Assembly: GCA_030590525.1 (NCBI GenBank)
Contig: JAUUYI010000043.1
Coordinates: 1-10,588, forward strand
Direction: 5' to 3'
Source: Sedimenticola sp.
Lineage (GTDB): Bacteria > Pseudomonadota > Gammaproteobacteria > Chromatiales > Chromatiaceae
Length of the DNA stretch: 10,588 nt
A model generated the notes under the pieces. The model was not told where the DNA came from, searched no databases, and saw only the letters and a program-made list of their open reading frames with translations. The translations under genes and the position numbers were made by a program. Below are positions 1 through 7,365 of this stretch, one piece after another; position 1 is the stretch's first letter; each line of letters opens with the position of its first letter.

Positions 1-428
1 CCCCGTATCAGCAGATTCTCGATAACGATGTGATGGGCCCAACGGGAATGCCCTTCTGCCTTCACGCCATCGACCGTCAGTCCCCGCCCATCCAGTTCGA
101 GATTTTTCAGCTGAACATAGGCGGAATCGACGATGCTGACCGTGTTGTGGCCGGTACGTGCAATAAAGACCGGTCGTGGCTCTCCCGCCACACCGGAGAT
201 CACGATAGGCCTCCCCTGCTCTCCAACCAGCCGATGAATCGGCAGGCCGGCACGATAGACACCCGGCTGTAGCGCCAGGGTGTCGCCGGCACTCAGGCTG
301 TTCAGCAAACGGCGATAGTTGTCTGGTGTACCCTCGAGGATGACCGCATTGGCCTCGGTCAATAAAAACAGTCCAAGGAAAATGGCCTTAGAGGGCATCC
401 AATAACTACTTCCCGATACTGCTTGCAC
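1..428 (-). CDS. Exported parallel beta-helix protein, N-terminal part (runs off the left edge)
   Basis: About 140 residues of the N-terminus are present. A hydrophobic stretch AIFLGLFLL followed by TEANA looks like a Sec signal peptide with cleavage after EANA. The mature part has YRRLLNSLSAGDTLALQPGVY, then RPIVISG and VQLKNLELDG and IVIENLLI, the regular short strands of a right-handed parallel beta-helix as in polysaccharide lyase family 6/NosD-type proteins. A periplasmic or secreted protein acting on, or binding, a polysaccharide is therefore likely, but the catalytic part is outside the window and the substrate is unknown. I place the start at a GTG at 428 because AGGAG (436-440) lies 7 nt upstream of it. 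An in-frame ATG at 398 is the alternative and has only a weak, distant GGGA. The gene is divergent from the large gene at 1008. Confidence 0.8.
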   Translation of the reverse strand, partial: MQAVSGSSYWMPSKAIFLGLFLLTEANAVILEGTPDNYRRLLNSLSAGDTLALQPGVYRAGLPIHRLVGEQGRPIVISGVAGEPRPVFIARTGHNTVSIVDSAYVQLKNLELDGRGLTVDGVKAEGHSRWAHHIVIENLLIR

Positions 429-440
429 GATCCTTCTCCT

Positions 441-471
441 GTAGGATGCGGTGAGCTTCGCGAACCGCATC
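441..471. repeat. REP-like palindrome upstream of the beta-helix gene
   Basis: GATGCGGT (445-452) and ACCGCATC (464-471) are perfect inverted arms around a loop containing the palindrome TTCGCGAA, preceded by GTAG. This matches the general look of the GTAGGATGCGG...CCGCATC extragenic palindromes common in gammaproteobacteria (known type, from memory). It begins one base beyond the AGGAG of the beta-helix gene, so it would sit in that gene's 5' untranslated leader. Confidence 0.6.
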
Positions 472-492
472 ATTCTCGATTGATGCGCCGAT

Positions 493-515
493 CAGAAACC
501 AGGGAGTTGTTTCTG
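493..515. repeat. Short intergenic inverted repeat
   Basis: CAGAAAC (493-499) and GTTTCTG (509-515) form a perfect 7-bp stem around a 9-nt loop. There is no T-run on either side, so a terminator is not indicated. It could be an operator or a leader hairpin for the minus-strand gene; nothing more can be said from the sequence. Confidence 0.4.
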
Positions 516-547
516 GACGATTCGTTACAGCTTGTTGCCTGCGTTAA

Positions 548-863
548 GGGCTCGCGAAATAATAAGTCCCTGAATTTGGGGCATTGAGACGCCCATCTGG
601 CAAGGGTCGCTACCGGCGTTCTGCCTACCGCGACACTTGTGCATTATCCCCTGCAGGTCGCGCGAAAACGCAGGAATATTCATTATCTTTCAAGTTTTCG
701 CAACGTGACCCACAGGGATGTGGGAAATGCCGGTTCCGTCAGGAACATGAACCGGTCGGCCAGGCGGGGCCGTTCTCGCACATCCATGTGCTACACGGCA
801 TTTGAACATCCTGTTCGGCATGGATCGGCGTCCCAAAACAGGGAGTTATTGTTTCGCGAGCCC
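548..863. mobile_element. MITE-A copy 1 (316 bp, TAA target duplication)
   Basis: The element starts GGGCTCGCGAAATAATAA and ends with the inverted counterpart TTATTGTTTCGCGAGCCC; the terminal repeats continue imperfectly for about 40-50 bp. It is flanked by TAA at 545-547 and TAA at 864-866, a 3-bp target duplication. Inside are stems at 662-669/694-701 (GCGAAAAC/GTTTTCGC), 709-714/719-724 (CCCACA/TGTGGG), 730-736/749-755 (CCGGTTC/GAACCGG), 778-783/786-791 (GCACAT/ATGTGC) and 804-808/812-816 (GAACA/TGTTC). No plausible transposase is encoded. A 3-bp T-N-A duplication is known for IS1031-type members of the IS5 family, which is a possible mobiliser, but this is inference. Copies 2 and 3 lie at 5172 and 7551 in the same orientation. 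Confidence 0.85.
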
Positions 864-927
864 TAAGCCCAGCTTCTGCGTTGCAGATTCAGTTACATAA
901 TCAAGGATATGCGCCCTCATCTGCGCC

Positions 928-957
928 TTGAATCTGGACTGATATCCTGCGCATTAT
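928..957 (+). promoter_or_regulatory. Possible sigma70 promoter for the large gene
   Basis: TTGAAT (928-933) and CATTAT (952-957) are separated by 18 bp, each matching four of six consensus positions. It lies about 50 bp before the start at 1008. The match is weak and only suggestive. Confidence 0.2.
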
Positions 958-1007
958 GGGACAATTTATTCTTACCGCGGCCCTAACCCGAACAGGACAA
1001 ACAAAAA

Positions 1008-4000
1008 ATGGTTCGATTACCCCCCGGAATGAATAGCTTGATGCATAGAGCAATCTCTCGATGCCGTGTTCCATCTGGAGAACTGCGCAGGCTGATTGCC
1101 ATAGCCTGCCTCGTGTTCTGCGGCATCCCCTCAACCAGCGCCGCTCCTCTGCAGGAAGAGGAGGTACCTGCAGCACTCGTACCCTGGACGGACTGGGTCA
1201 TGTGGGCCCACCCGTCGCTGGAGTGCCCCGTTGCTTTCGATGGGCAACAACGGCGCTGTATATGGCCGAGCCGTCTGAATCTGACGCTGCAGGAACAGGG
1301 CGGCGTTTTCGATCAAGAGGTCCATGTCTACCGGGAGGTGGAGATAACGCTGCCGGGGAGTCTCGATCACTGGCCACAGGAGATCACCGTCGATGGTGAG
1401 CCAGCCGTTGTTCTGAACAAAAACGGCATCCCTGGGATACATCTGGCGACCGGGCGCCACCAGATAACGGGGCGCTTCACCTGGGACCAGTTGCCGGAGT
1501 CACTGCACCTTCCCAAGGGAACCGGCATCGTGAAGCTGACGGTCAATGGAAACCAGCAGCTGCAGCCATCGTTCAAGCAGGGATCATTGTGGTTACGCGG
1601 CCAGGCAACGGCTACCGGCGGGCAGCCGCAGGATACACTTGCAGTGGCACTGTTTCGCAAACTGGATGACGGTCACCCTTTCCGGATGACGACCCACCTG
1701 GAACTGCAGGTATCAGGTAAACGACGTGAAGCGATACTGGGAACACCGCTGCTCGATGGATTCCTGCCACTCGCCATTCGCAGCCGTCTGCCAGCGCGTC
1801 TGGAGGCCGATGGTGGACTGCGGGTGCAGCTGCGGCCGGGACGCTGGGAAGTGGAGGTGGATACGGTACATCCCGGCTACCTGGAGCAGTTCAGCCTGGG
1901 CCAGCAACCGCGTCCCTGGCCAGCCGAGGAGATATTCGCTTTCCGATCCCACCCCGAGATCCGGCTGGTGGAGGTAGTGGACGGTATACAGATCGACCCC
2001 CGTCAGACACGGATACCGGAAGCCTGGCGCAATCTGCCTGCTTACCGGGTAGATGCTGGCCAGGCTTTCCGGTTGAAGGTGATTCGCCGGGGTAATCCGC
2101 AACCAGTGCCGGACGACCTCAGCCTGCAGCGAACACTGTGGCTCGATTTTTCAGGGGAAGGCCTGACCGTACAGGACAGGATTCAAGGCACCATCTCCTC
2201 GGGCTGGCGCCTTTCCGTCGACCCGGTTATCGAACTGGGACGGGCGAACCTCGACGGCCAGCCCCAGTTCATCACCCGCATGGGTGATCGCAACGGGGTG
2301 GAAGTCCGGCGTGGCAAGATTAACCTGGTGGCCGAGAGTCGCATCGAAAAAAACCTGTCGACCCTGCCCGTCACCGGCTGGGGACATGATATGCAAAAGG
2401 TATCCACCAGCCTCAGATTGCCCCCGGGTTGGCGCCTGATAGCCACCTCTGGTGTCGATGTGGAGAACCGATCCTGGTTACGGCAATGGACACTGTATGA
2501 TTTTTTCATCGTGTTCGTCCTTGCCATGGGTGCCGGAAAGCTGTGGGGATGGCGTTGGGCGCTGCCCGTATTGCTGGTGCTGGGAATGACCTGGCATGAG
2601 TCGGGGGCGCCCCAGGGCATCTGGCTCTACCTGATGGTCGTCACGGCATTGAGACGGGTAGTGACCGAAGGGAGAATGGCCCGGGTGATGAAAGGGGCCT
2701 GGCTGGGTGGCCTGATTGGTCTGGTGCTGATCACCGTTCCCTTTGCGGTCGAGCAGGCCAGGGAGGGACTGTATCCGCAGTTGGCGCCACACAGTGCCGC
2801 CTTTGTGGCAACAGACGAGCTCTCTATGAGCGCACCGCAGGACAAGGCCGTTCTCGAGGAAGAGTCTACCTATGGGCGAAAAAAAGAACGCCTGAAATCG
2901 ATGGTGCAGCGTCGGGCCGGTAACTACAGCCATCCCTCTGCTCCCGCTTCCCGAAGAGCGTGGAGTGTCGATCCAGGCGCCCGGATACAGACGGGCCCGG
3001 GGCTGCCTGACTGGGAATGGAACAGGATTCCACTGGGCTGGAGTGGCCCCGTCGACAGAGATCAGGAGATGCACCTGTTTCTGCTCGGCCCCAAGTGGAA
3101 TATGCTGCTCAATTTCCTGCATATCCTGCTGATTGGTCTACTCTTGTGGCGCTTCTTCGACTGGAAGCTGCCCGGGCGACTCTCTCGCACAGCCAATCCG
3201 GCGATCCTGTCGATGGGGCTTATGCTGGCCGGGCTGACGGGTGGGATACCGGAACCGGCCATGGCATCCGACTATCCCCCGAAGGAACTGCTCGAGGAGT
3301 TGGAGCGACGGCTGACCCTCCCACCGGAGTGCCTGCCCCAATGTGCGGACATGGAGCAGATGCAGCTCAATCTGAGAGGCGACGGCTACCGGGCAACGAT
3401 GCAGATCAGTGCCTCAGAGGATGTATCCGTACCGCTGCTGGGGGATATCCGGCAGATCACCCCGCTCCAGGTGCACGTCGACGGCGAGAAGAGCGACCTG
3501 GCCCGGGACGATGCAGGCCGACTATGGGTCAGAATCCCAAAGGGAAGACACACCGTGACTGTCGACGGCCGGTTACCAGGGCAGCGGGAGGTTGCGTTGG
3601 TGTTGCCGCTGACACCACACCGCCTGAAGGTGGTTGGCAAGGAGTGGCGAGTCGAGGGGATCCGTGAAAACGGGGTACCGGATAATCAGCTGCTGCTGAT
3701 CCGGAAACAGACTGCTGACCAATCAGGCCAGAAGTCGGCAGACGCGCTCCAGCCAGGCCTGTTGCCCCCGTTTCTCAGCGTGGAGCGCACATTGCATCTG
3801 GGGCTCGACTGGACCGTGGATACCCGGGTGATTCGGCTGTCGCCCCTGGGCAGCCCGGTAACCCTGCGGGTGCCACTGCTGACCGGCGAATCGGTAGTAA
3901 CCGATGGCGTATCGGTGCTGGAGGGTCGAGCACTGGTCAATCTCGCGCCGGCTGCCCGGGAGTTCATCTGGTCTTCCCGACTGGAACCGGTCGAGCTGAT

Positions 4001-5171
4001 CCGGTTGACGGCCCCCGCAACCAGCCAGTGGGTGGAGAGCTGGCGTATCGATGCAAGCCCGATATGGCATCTGCAGCTTTCCGGACTGGCACCGGTGCAC
4101 AACAGCTCACAGGGGAGATGGATGCCGGCATGGATGCCATGGGCGGGGGAGCAAGTCTCAATCCAGGTGACACGCCCCGAAGGGGTGGACGGCCCGGTGC
4201 TGACGATTACCGACACTGCACTGGAGATCACCCCCGGAACCCGGACCACGGATGGAAAGCTGGATATCCGGTTGCGCGCCAGCCAGGGGGGGCGCTTCAC
4301 AGTTCATATACCGGCAGGAGCCAAACTGCTGCAGGCTCAAATGGATGGAAAGCCACTGCCGGTGCGGTCGAAAGGGGCACAGGTGTCGCTGCCGGTCCAT
4401 CCGGGTAAACAACGCTATAGTTTGAACTGGCGGGTGGGAGAGGGCATCACCGCCCTCTGGAAAACCCCGCAAGTCGATCTGAGCATGGCCAGCGTGAATG
4501 CAAAAACCCGGGTGAACATGGGCCAGGACCGCTGGATCCTTTTTACCACGGGCCCAAGACTGGGCCCCGCCGTGCTGTTCTGGGGGGACCTGCTGATCGT
4601 GCTCGGGGTGGCCATCGTACTGGGTCGTCTGAAAGAGTGGACACCGTTGGGTGTCGGCAGCTGGTTTCTGCTCGGGATCGGGCTGTCCCAGGTGGACCTG
4701 GCCGCCACACTGTTGGTCGTGGTGACACTGCTGGCATTTGGTTACCGGAGGCGACGCTACCCAGATGCTATTCAGGGATTCAACTGGGTGCAGGGTGGGC
4801 TGGTGCTGCTGGTGCTGACGTCCGGATCGGTGCTGCTCTGGTCGATTCAGCAGGGCCTGCTGGGAGAGCCCAGGATGCAGGTGGTGGGGAACGGGTCATG
4901 GGCCTATCAGTTGAACTGGTACCAGGACCGGGCCAAAGAGGTGCTGCCGCAAAGCCAGGTCTACTCGATTCCGATCGCGGTTTATCGCTGGTTGATGCTG
5001 GCCTGGGCCCTGTGGCTCTCCTTCTCCGTGCTGAAGTGGAGCAAGTGGATATGGGCTGCGTTCAGCCACGGGGGGCGCTGGCAGAAAATCGATTTTCAAC
5101 TGCCAAAGGGGGGATTAGGGCCCCGGAAAAGGGTTGCAGCAAACAGGAAAGGCGGTAACCACCCATCCTAA
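1008..5171 (+). CDS. Large exported/membrane-anchored protein of unknown function with two homologous halves
   Basis: 1387 residues; I do not recognise a named family. A hydrophobic segment at about residues 29-42 followed by STSAAP looks like a signal peptide. The first half has a beta-rich region (about 60-480) and then membrane segments near 498-528, 537-550, 565-580 and 699-717. A second signal-like hydrophobic stretch ending PAMAS (732-754) begins the second half, which again is beta-rich (about 765-1180) and ends in membrane segments near 1190-1226, 1232-1245, 1260-1279 and 1324-1345. Motifs recur with an offset near 700: LECP (71) and PECLPQC (773), VDGE (128 and 824), GRHQITGR (149) and GRHTVTVDGR (846), WRLIATSG (475) and WILFTTG (1176). 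Mixed periplasmic sandwich and inner-membrane domains suggest an envelope role. Start at 1008 has AGGA 10 nt upstream; ATGs at 1029 and 1041 are alternatives. The tail is basic. Confidence 0.85.
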   Translation: MVRLPPGMNSLMHRAISRCRVPSGELRRLIAIACLVFCGIPSTSAAPLQEEEVPAALVPWTDWVMWAHPSLECPVAFDGQQRRCIWPSRLNLTLQEQGGVFDQEVHVYREVEITLPGSLDHWPQEITVDGEPAVVLNKNGIPGIHLATGRHQITGRFTWDQLPESLHLPKGTGIVKLTVNGNQQLQPSFKQGSLWLRGQATATGGQPQDTLAVALFRKLDDGHPFRMTTHLELQVSGKRREAILGTPLLDGFLPLAIRSRLPARLEADGGLRVQLRPGRWEVEVDTVHPGYLEQFSLGQQPRPWPAEEIFAFRSHPEIRLVEVVDGIQIDPRQTRIPEAWRNLPAYRVDAGQAFRLKVIRRGNPQPVPDDLSLQRTLWLDFSGEGLTVQDRIQGTISSGWRLSVDPVIELGRANLDGQPQFITRMGDRNGVEVRRGKINLVAESRIEKNLSTLPVTGWGHDMQKVSTSLRLPPGWRLIATSGVDVENRSWLRQWTLYDFFIVFVLAMGAGKLWGWRWALPVLLVLGMTWHESGAPQGIWLYLMVVTALRRVVTEGRMARVMKGAWLGGLIGLVLITVPFAVEQAREGLYPQLAPHSAAFVATDELSMSAPQDKAVLEEESTYGRKKERLKSMVQRRAGNYSHPSAPASRRAWSVDPGARIQTGPGLPDWEWNRIPLGWSGPVDRDQEMHLFLLGPKWNMLLNFLHILLIGLLLWRFFDWKLPGRLSRTANPAILSMGLMLAGLTGGIPEPAMASDYPPKELLEELERRLTLPPECLPQCADMEQMQLNLRGDGYRATMQISASEDVSVPLLGDIRQITPLQVHVDGEKSDLARDDAGRLWVRIPKGRHTVTVDGRLPGQREVALVLPLTPHRLKVVGKEWRVEGIRENGVPDNQLLLIRKQTADQSGQKSADALQPGLLPPFLSVERTLHLGLDWTVDTRVIRLSPLGSPVTLRVPLLTGESVVTDGVSVLEGRALVNLAPAAREFIWSSRLEPVELIRLTAPATSQWVESWRIDASPIWHLQLSGLAPVHNSSQGRWMPAWMPWAGEQVSIQVTRPEGVDGPVLTITDTALEITPGTRTTDGKLDIRLRASQGGRFTVHIPAGAKLLQAQMDGKPLPVRSKGAQVSLPVHPGKQRYSLNWRVGEGITALWKTPQVDLSMASVNAKTRVNMGQDRWILFTTGPRLGPAVLFWGDLLIVLGVAIVLGRLKEWTPLGVGSWFLLGIGLSQVDLAATLLVVVTLLAFGYRRRRYPDAIQGFNWVQGGLVLLVLTSGSVLLWSIQQGLLGEPRMQVVGNGSWAYQLNWYQDRAKEVLPQSQVYSIPIAVYRWLMLAWALWLSFSVLKWSKWIWAAFSHGGRWQKIDFQLPKGGLGPRKRVAANRKGGNHPS

Positions 5172-5436
5172 GGGCTCGCGCCAAAATAAGTTTACATTTA
5201 CGGGCGTCGAGGCGCCCGGCTGACAAGGCGTAACAACGCAGGAATATTCTTTATATTTCCAGTTGTTACAACGTGACCCACAGGGATGTGGGAAATGCCG
5301 GTTCCGTCAGGAACATGAACCGGCCCGTCAGGCGGGGGCCGTTCTCGCACATCCCTGTGCTACACGGCATTTGAACATCCTGCTGTTCTGCATGAATCGG
5401 CGTTTGTAAATGTGAAATTATTTTTGAAGCGAGCCC
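5172..5436. mobile_element. MITE-A copy 2 (265 bp, TAA target duplication at a stop codon)
   Basis: Starts GGGCTCGCGCCAAAATAA and ends TTATTTTTGAAGCGAGCCC, with imperfect inverted ends of about 36 bp that differ from copies 1 and 3 and so mark a sub-family. Flanks are TAA at 5169-5171 and TAA at 5437-5439. The central part is nearly identical to copy 1 (CCCACAGGGATGTGGG and the CCGGTTC/GAACCGG hairpin). The upstream stem is GTAACAAC (5230-5237) with GTTGTTAC (5262-5269), different in sequence from copy 1 but still fully paired. It lacks the CGCGAC/GTCGCG stem of the other copies. It fills the gap between two convergent genes. Confidence 0.85.
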
Positions 5437-5502
5437 TAAGTGTGGAGTAACCGTTCAGCATATCGCTGGATTGGCTCTGAGTGGCGGCGATGATGATAGC
5501 GT

Positions 5503-6249
5503 TCAGTGCCCGAGCCTTGCCTCGAGGTCGGCAAAGAAAGTCCGGATCCGCCGGGCGTTGGCCCCGCCATCTCCACCACCACCATGGCGGGAAGCGGAGC
5601 GCATATCGACTCGCGTCCCTGCTTCCGTGGGACTCAGACGAATGGCGACATCATCCTTGAAACCGAACCAAAAGGTAGTGACGGTAGCCTCGATCCGCCC
5701 TTCATCCGACTCGGCAGCCACCACCTTCCAACCCCTATCCTCTATCAGGGCCAGGGTGTTGTCGAATACCTGATGCACCGGGACAGGGACATTCAGGGGC
5801 ACGATATCCGGAAAGGCTGAGCGTTGCTGCTCCGCTACCTTCGCCCCCGGGTAGAGCCTCGAGGTGGGCGCATCCCAGAACTCCGGTGGAGTTTCCAGGT
5901 CTGTGGTTATATCCTGGATTGGGGGCAGCACCGATTTCGAGTAGCTCCAGTAGAGCGGTGTCGCCAGGGCAGGCAGGACAATCAGCAGCGCGACGACACA
6001 CAGAATAAACCCACGCCGGCCACGCCCAGGCCAGGTCTGGAACATCCCGAACAGCGCAAATATCACGGAGATGCCGCCACCGGCCACCGCCACCTTCAGG
6101 ATGACCAGTGAGCGGCCATAACCCCACCACTCCATGCGGAATCCCATGGCCGCGGCCACGACGATACCGAGAAACAAGATGGCCAGCGCCAATGCCAGCA
6201 ACGCAACCCGTGATAACGGGCGCCACCCCTCTTTTTCAACGCGCTTCAT
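5503..6249 (-). CDS. DUF1499 family membrane protein
   Basis: 248 residues. Three membrane segments (about 14-35, 47-70 and 80-99) are followed by a soluble domain starting LPPIQDITTDLETPPEF, which is the typical opening of DUF1499 proteins. That domain also has FPDIVPL (146-152), LALIEDRGWKVV (166-177) and GRIEATVTTFWFGFKDD (184-200), and ends with NARRIRTFF. The biochemical role of the family is not established; here the domain would face the periplasm or the cytoplasm depending on the orientation of the three helices. The start is supported by GAGG 8 nt upstream of the ATG. It is convergent with the large gene and separated from it by MITE-A copy 2. No partner gene follows, so it looks like a single-gene unit. 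Confidence 0.9.
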   Translation of the reverse strand: MKRVEKEGWRPLSRVALLALALAILFLGIVVAAAMGFRMEWWGYGRSLVILKVAVAGGGISVIFALFGMFQTWPGRGRRGFILCVVALLIVLPALATPLYWSYSKSVLPPIQDITTDLETPPEFWDAPTSRLYPGAKVAEQQRSAFPDIVPLNVPVPVHQVFDNTLALIEDRGWKVVAAESDEGRIEATVTTFWFGFKDDVAIRLSPTEAGTRVDMRSASRHGGGGDGGANARRIRTFFADLEARLGH

Positions 6250-6298
6250 TTGTCTACCCTCATAATTTTAAGATATCTGCCCGACGCGACCCCCAAGA

Positions 6299-6661
6299 GG
6301 GTAACTTCTCAATAACCCGGGGCAAACGGGTAGGGTGGATCAAGGAGCGTAGCGACGGATCCACCAACGCGACCTAGGAGCCTGTCCGAGAATAGAGAAC
6401 CTACTGCGGGAAAACCATTTTGGCCAGATTTCCCGATTAAATTCGTTAAATATGCCCAATATTCGCCTCATTTAATCGAAAAATCTGACTCAAAATGGCT
6501 TCCCCTCGCTACGACCGCCATGGATGGCGGAAGTGCCGGTTTTGCAGGAGCAACAAACCGGTCGGCTTCTATTCTCGGACAGGCTCCTAGCCTGGTGTAT
6601 CCGCTCCGCTTGATACACCCTACATTTCAGATTGTTGCCTGAACTTATTGAGAAGTTACCC
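6299..6661. mobile_element. MITE C, interrupted by MITE B
   Basis: GGGTAACTTCTCAATAA (6299-6315) and TTATTGAGAAGTTACCC (6645-6661) are perfect 17-bp inverted ends. Next inside lie GTAGGGTGGATCAAG... (6331 on) and its diverged inverted partner ending TTGATACACCCTAC (6609-6622), a palindromic core like the GTAGGGTGGAT repeats of gammaproteobacteria. Removing element B and one CTAG leaves a compact palindrome of about 150 bp. No clear target duplication is visible outside the ends. No ORF of substance is inside, so it must be mobilised in trans if it moves at all. Confidence 0.7.
6378..6586. mobile_element. MITE B (209 bp, CTAG target duplication) nested in MITE C
   Basis: The ends GAGCCTGTCCGAGAATAGA (6378-6396) and TCTATTCTCGGACAGGCTC (6568-6586) are perfect inverted repeats, flanked by CTAG at 6374-6377 and 6587-6590. 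A CTAG duplication and GAG-type ends are known features of IS5-family elements, so a related transposase elsewhere in the genome is the likely mobiliser (inference). Inside is a long imperfect hairpin (about 6415-6510; arms around CCCGATTAAAT and ATTTAATCGAA), then CCGCCAT/ATGGCGG (6515-6530) and CCGGTTT/AAACCGG (6536-6561). The last two resemble the central hairpins of MITE-A although the ends are unrelated. Confidence 0.85.
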
Positions 6662-6740
6662 ATAGAGGCCTGTAACCGTTTGTTTTTTGGTAGAATGTAG
6701 TACCGCATAGCCTATGAACGGGTAGGACGTGATCGAACAG

Positions 6741-6760
6741 GAACCATCTGCGCATGGTTC
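6741..6760. repeat. Inverted repeat in the spacer after the XRE gene
   Basis: GAACCAT (6741-6747) and ATGGTTC (6754-6760) form a perfect 7-bp stem with a 6-nt loop, about 80 bp past the stop of the regulator gene. No T-run follows on either strand, so a factor-independent terminator is not supported. It may be an operator-like palindrome. The rest of 6662-6841 shows no convincing gene. Confidence 0.4.
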
Positions 6761-6841
6761 GCAGCGCAACAGTGCGCGGCCGATGCTCCTGCTCCGGAAG
6801 CCTCTGCAAAGCCCACTGAAAAGCAGATAGCGAATCCGGAT

Positions 6842-7282
6842 TTAGTCGTTACAGTGCTTGAGATAACACTTGAGCAGCACTTGAAAGGCCTGGTCCGCAT
6901 TTTTTGAGGCCTGGATTATGGCGCGCCCGATCTTTTCTGCACCCTCTTCATTGACGCCGCTGCTCCTGCCCAGCAGGAGCCCGCCCATCCCGGAGAGTAC
7001 CGCAATCGCATCGGAAAAATCACTGGCCGGGTCACCGGGTTCAGCAATTACCAGAGAACGCCCCTTTAAACGCTTACCATGCACCAACCACTCATAACGC
7101 ACATTCAGCAGGCTGATCAGGTTTGCGATATTCCTTTCATTGGGCCGCGTCTTACCCTGATACCACTGTTTGACAGATTGCTCCTGTACCCCCATTAACC
7201 GAGCCATCTCCCGTGGAGAGTAGATCCCGGCCATACCTGCCGCCTCTTTGAGGCGTATCGAAAATTCTTCCAGACCTGGCAT
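6842..7282 (-). CDS. XRE-type helix-turn-helix DNA-binding protein
   Basis: 146 residues. The N-terminal domain (about 6-69) has the layout of a Cro/CI-type HTH: FSIRLKEAAGMAGI, then SPREMARLMGVQEQSVKQWYQG as the helix-turn-helix, then TRPNERNIANLISLLNVRYEWLVHG, the usual end of the fold. The C-terminal part (about 75-146) is not a recognised peptidase or dimerisation domain. It has a hydrophobic stretch GMGGLLLGRSSG (98-109) and a helical tail with two cysteines. It is therefore probably a small transcriptional regulator of unknown target. The start is fixed by an in-frame TAA two codons upstream. Only a weak AGG lies 10 nt before the ATG; the later Met17 would cut off the first helix and is unlikely. 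Confidence 0.85.
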   Translation of the reverse strand: MPGLEEFSIRLKEAAGMAGIYSPREMARLMGVQEQSVKQWYQGKTRPNERNIANLISLLNVRYEWLVHGKRLKGRSLVIAEPGDPASDFSDAIAVLSGMGGLLLGRSSGVNEEGAEKIGRAIIQASKNADQAFQVLLKCYLKHCND

Positions 7283-7365
7283 ACATTATCTACCTGCGCC
7301 GCGTACGCATTACCGGGGCTCCCCCACCACAACCCGTTCTACCGGCCGTGCCATGACCCTTCCTG

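Noticed and set aside
548..863. CRISPR array or integron attC sites as an explanation for the repeated hairpins
   Set aside because: There are no regularly spaced direct repeats with unique spacers, and no attC-type core sites. The copies are dispersed, have inverted ends and show target duplications.
584..866. Overlapping ORFs of 73-75 codons inside MITE-A copy 1, recurring in copy 3 (7634-7942)
   Set aside because: They overlap each other in different frames and span terminal repeats and hairpins. The best-conserved signal is stem pairing rather than a protein, and copy 2 does not keep them. They are likely by-products of the repeat.
901..1460. Minus-strand ORFs overlapping the start of the large gene
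   Set aside because: They lie opposite a long reading frame with a signal peptide and clear motifs and have no recognisable domain; they are shadows.
2183..4300. Long minus- and plus-frame ORFs of up to 216 codons within the large gene
   Set aside because: High-GC shadow frames of the 1387-residue gene; low-complexity composition and no domain pattern.
6712..6960. Plus-strand open frame reading AADAPAPEASAKPTEKQ in the spacer after the XRE gene
   Set aside because: It has no start codon and runs antisense into the end of the XRE gene, so it is probably chance.
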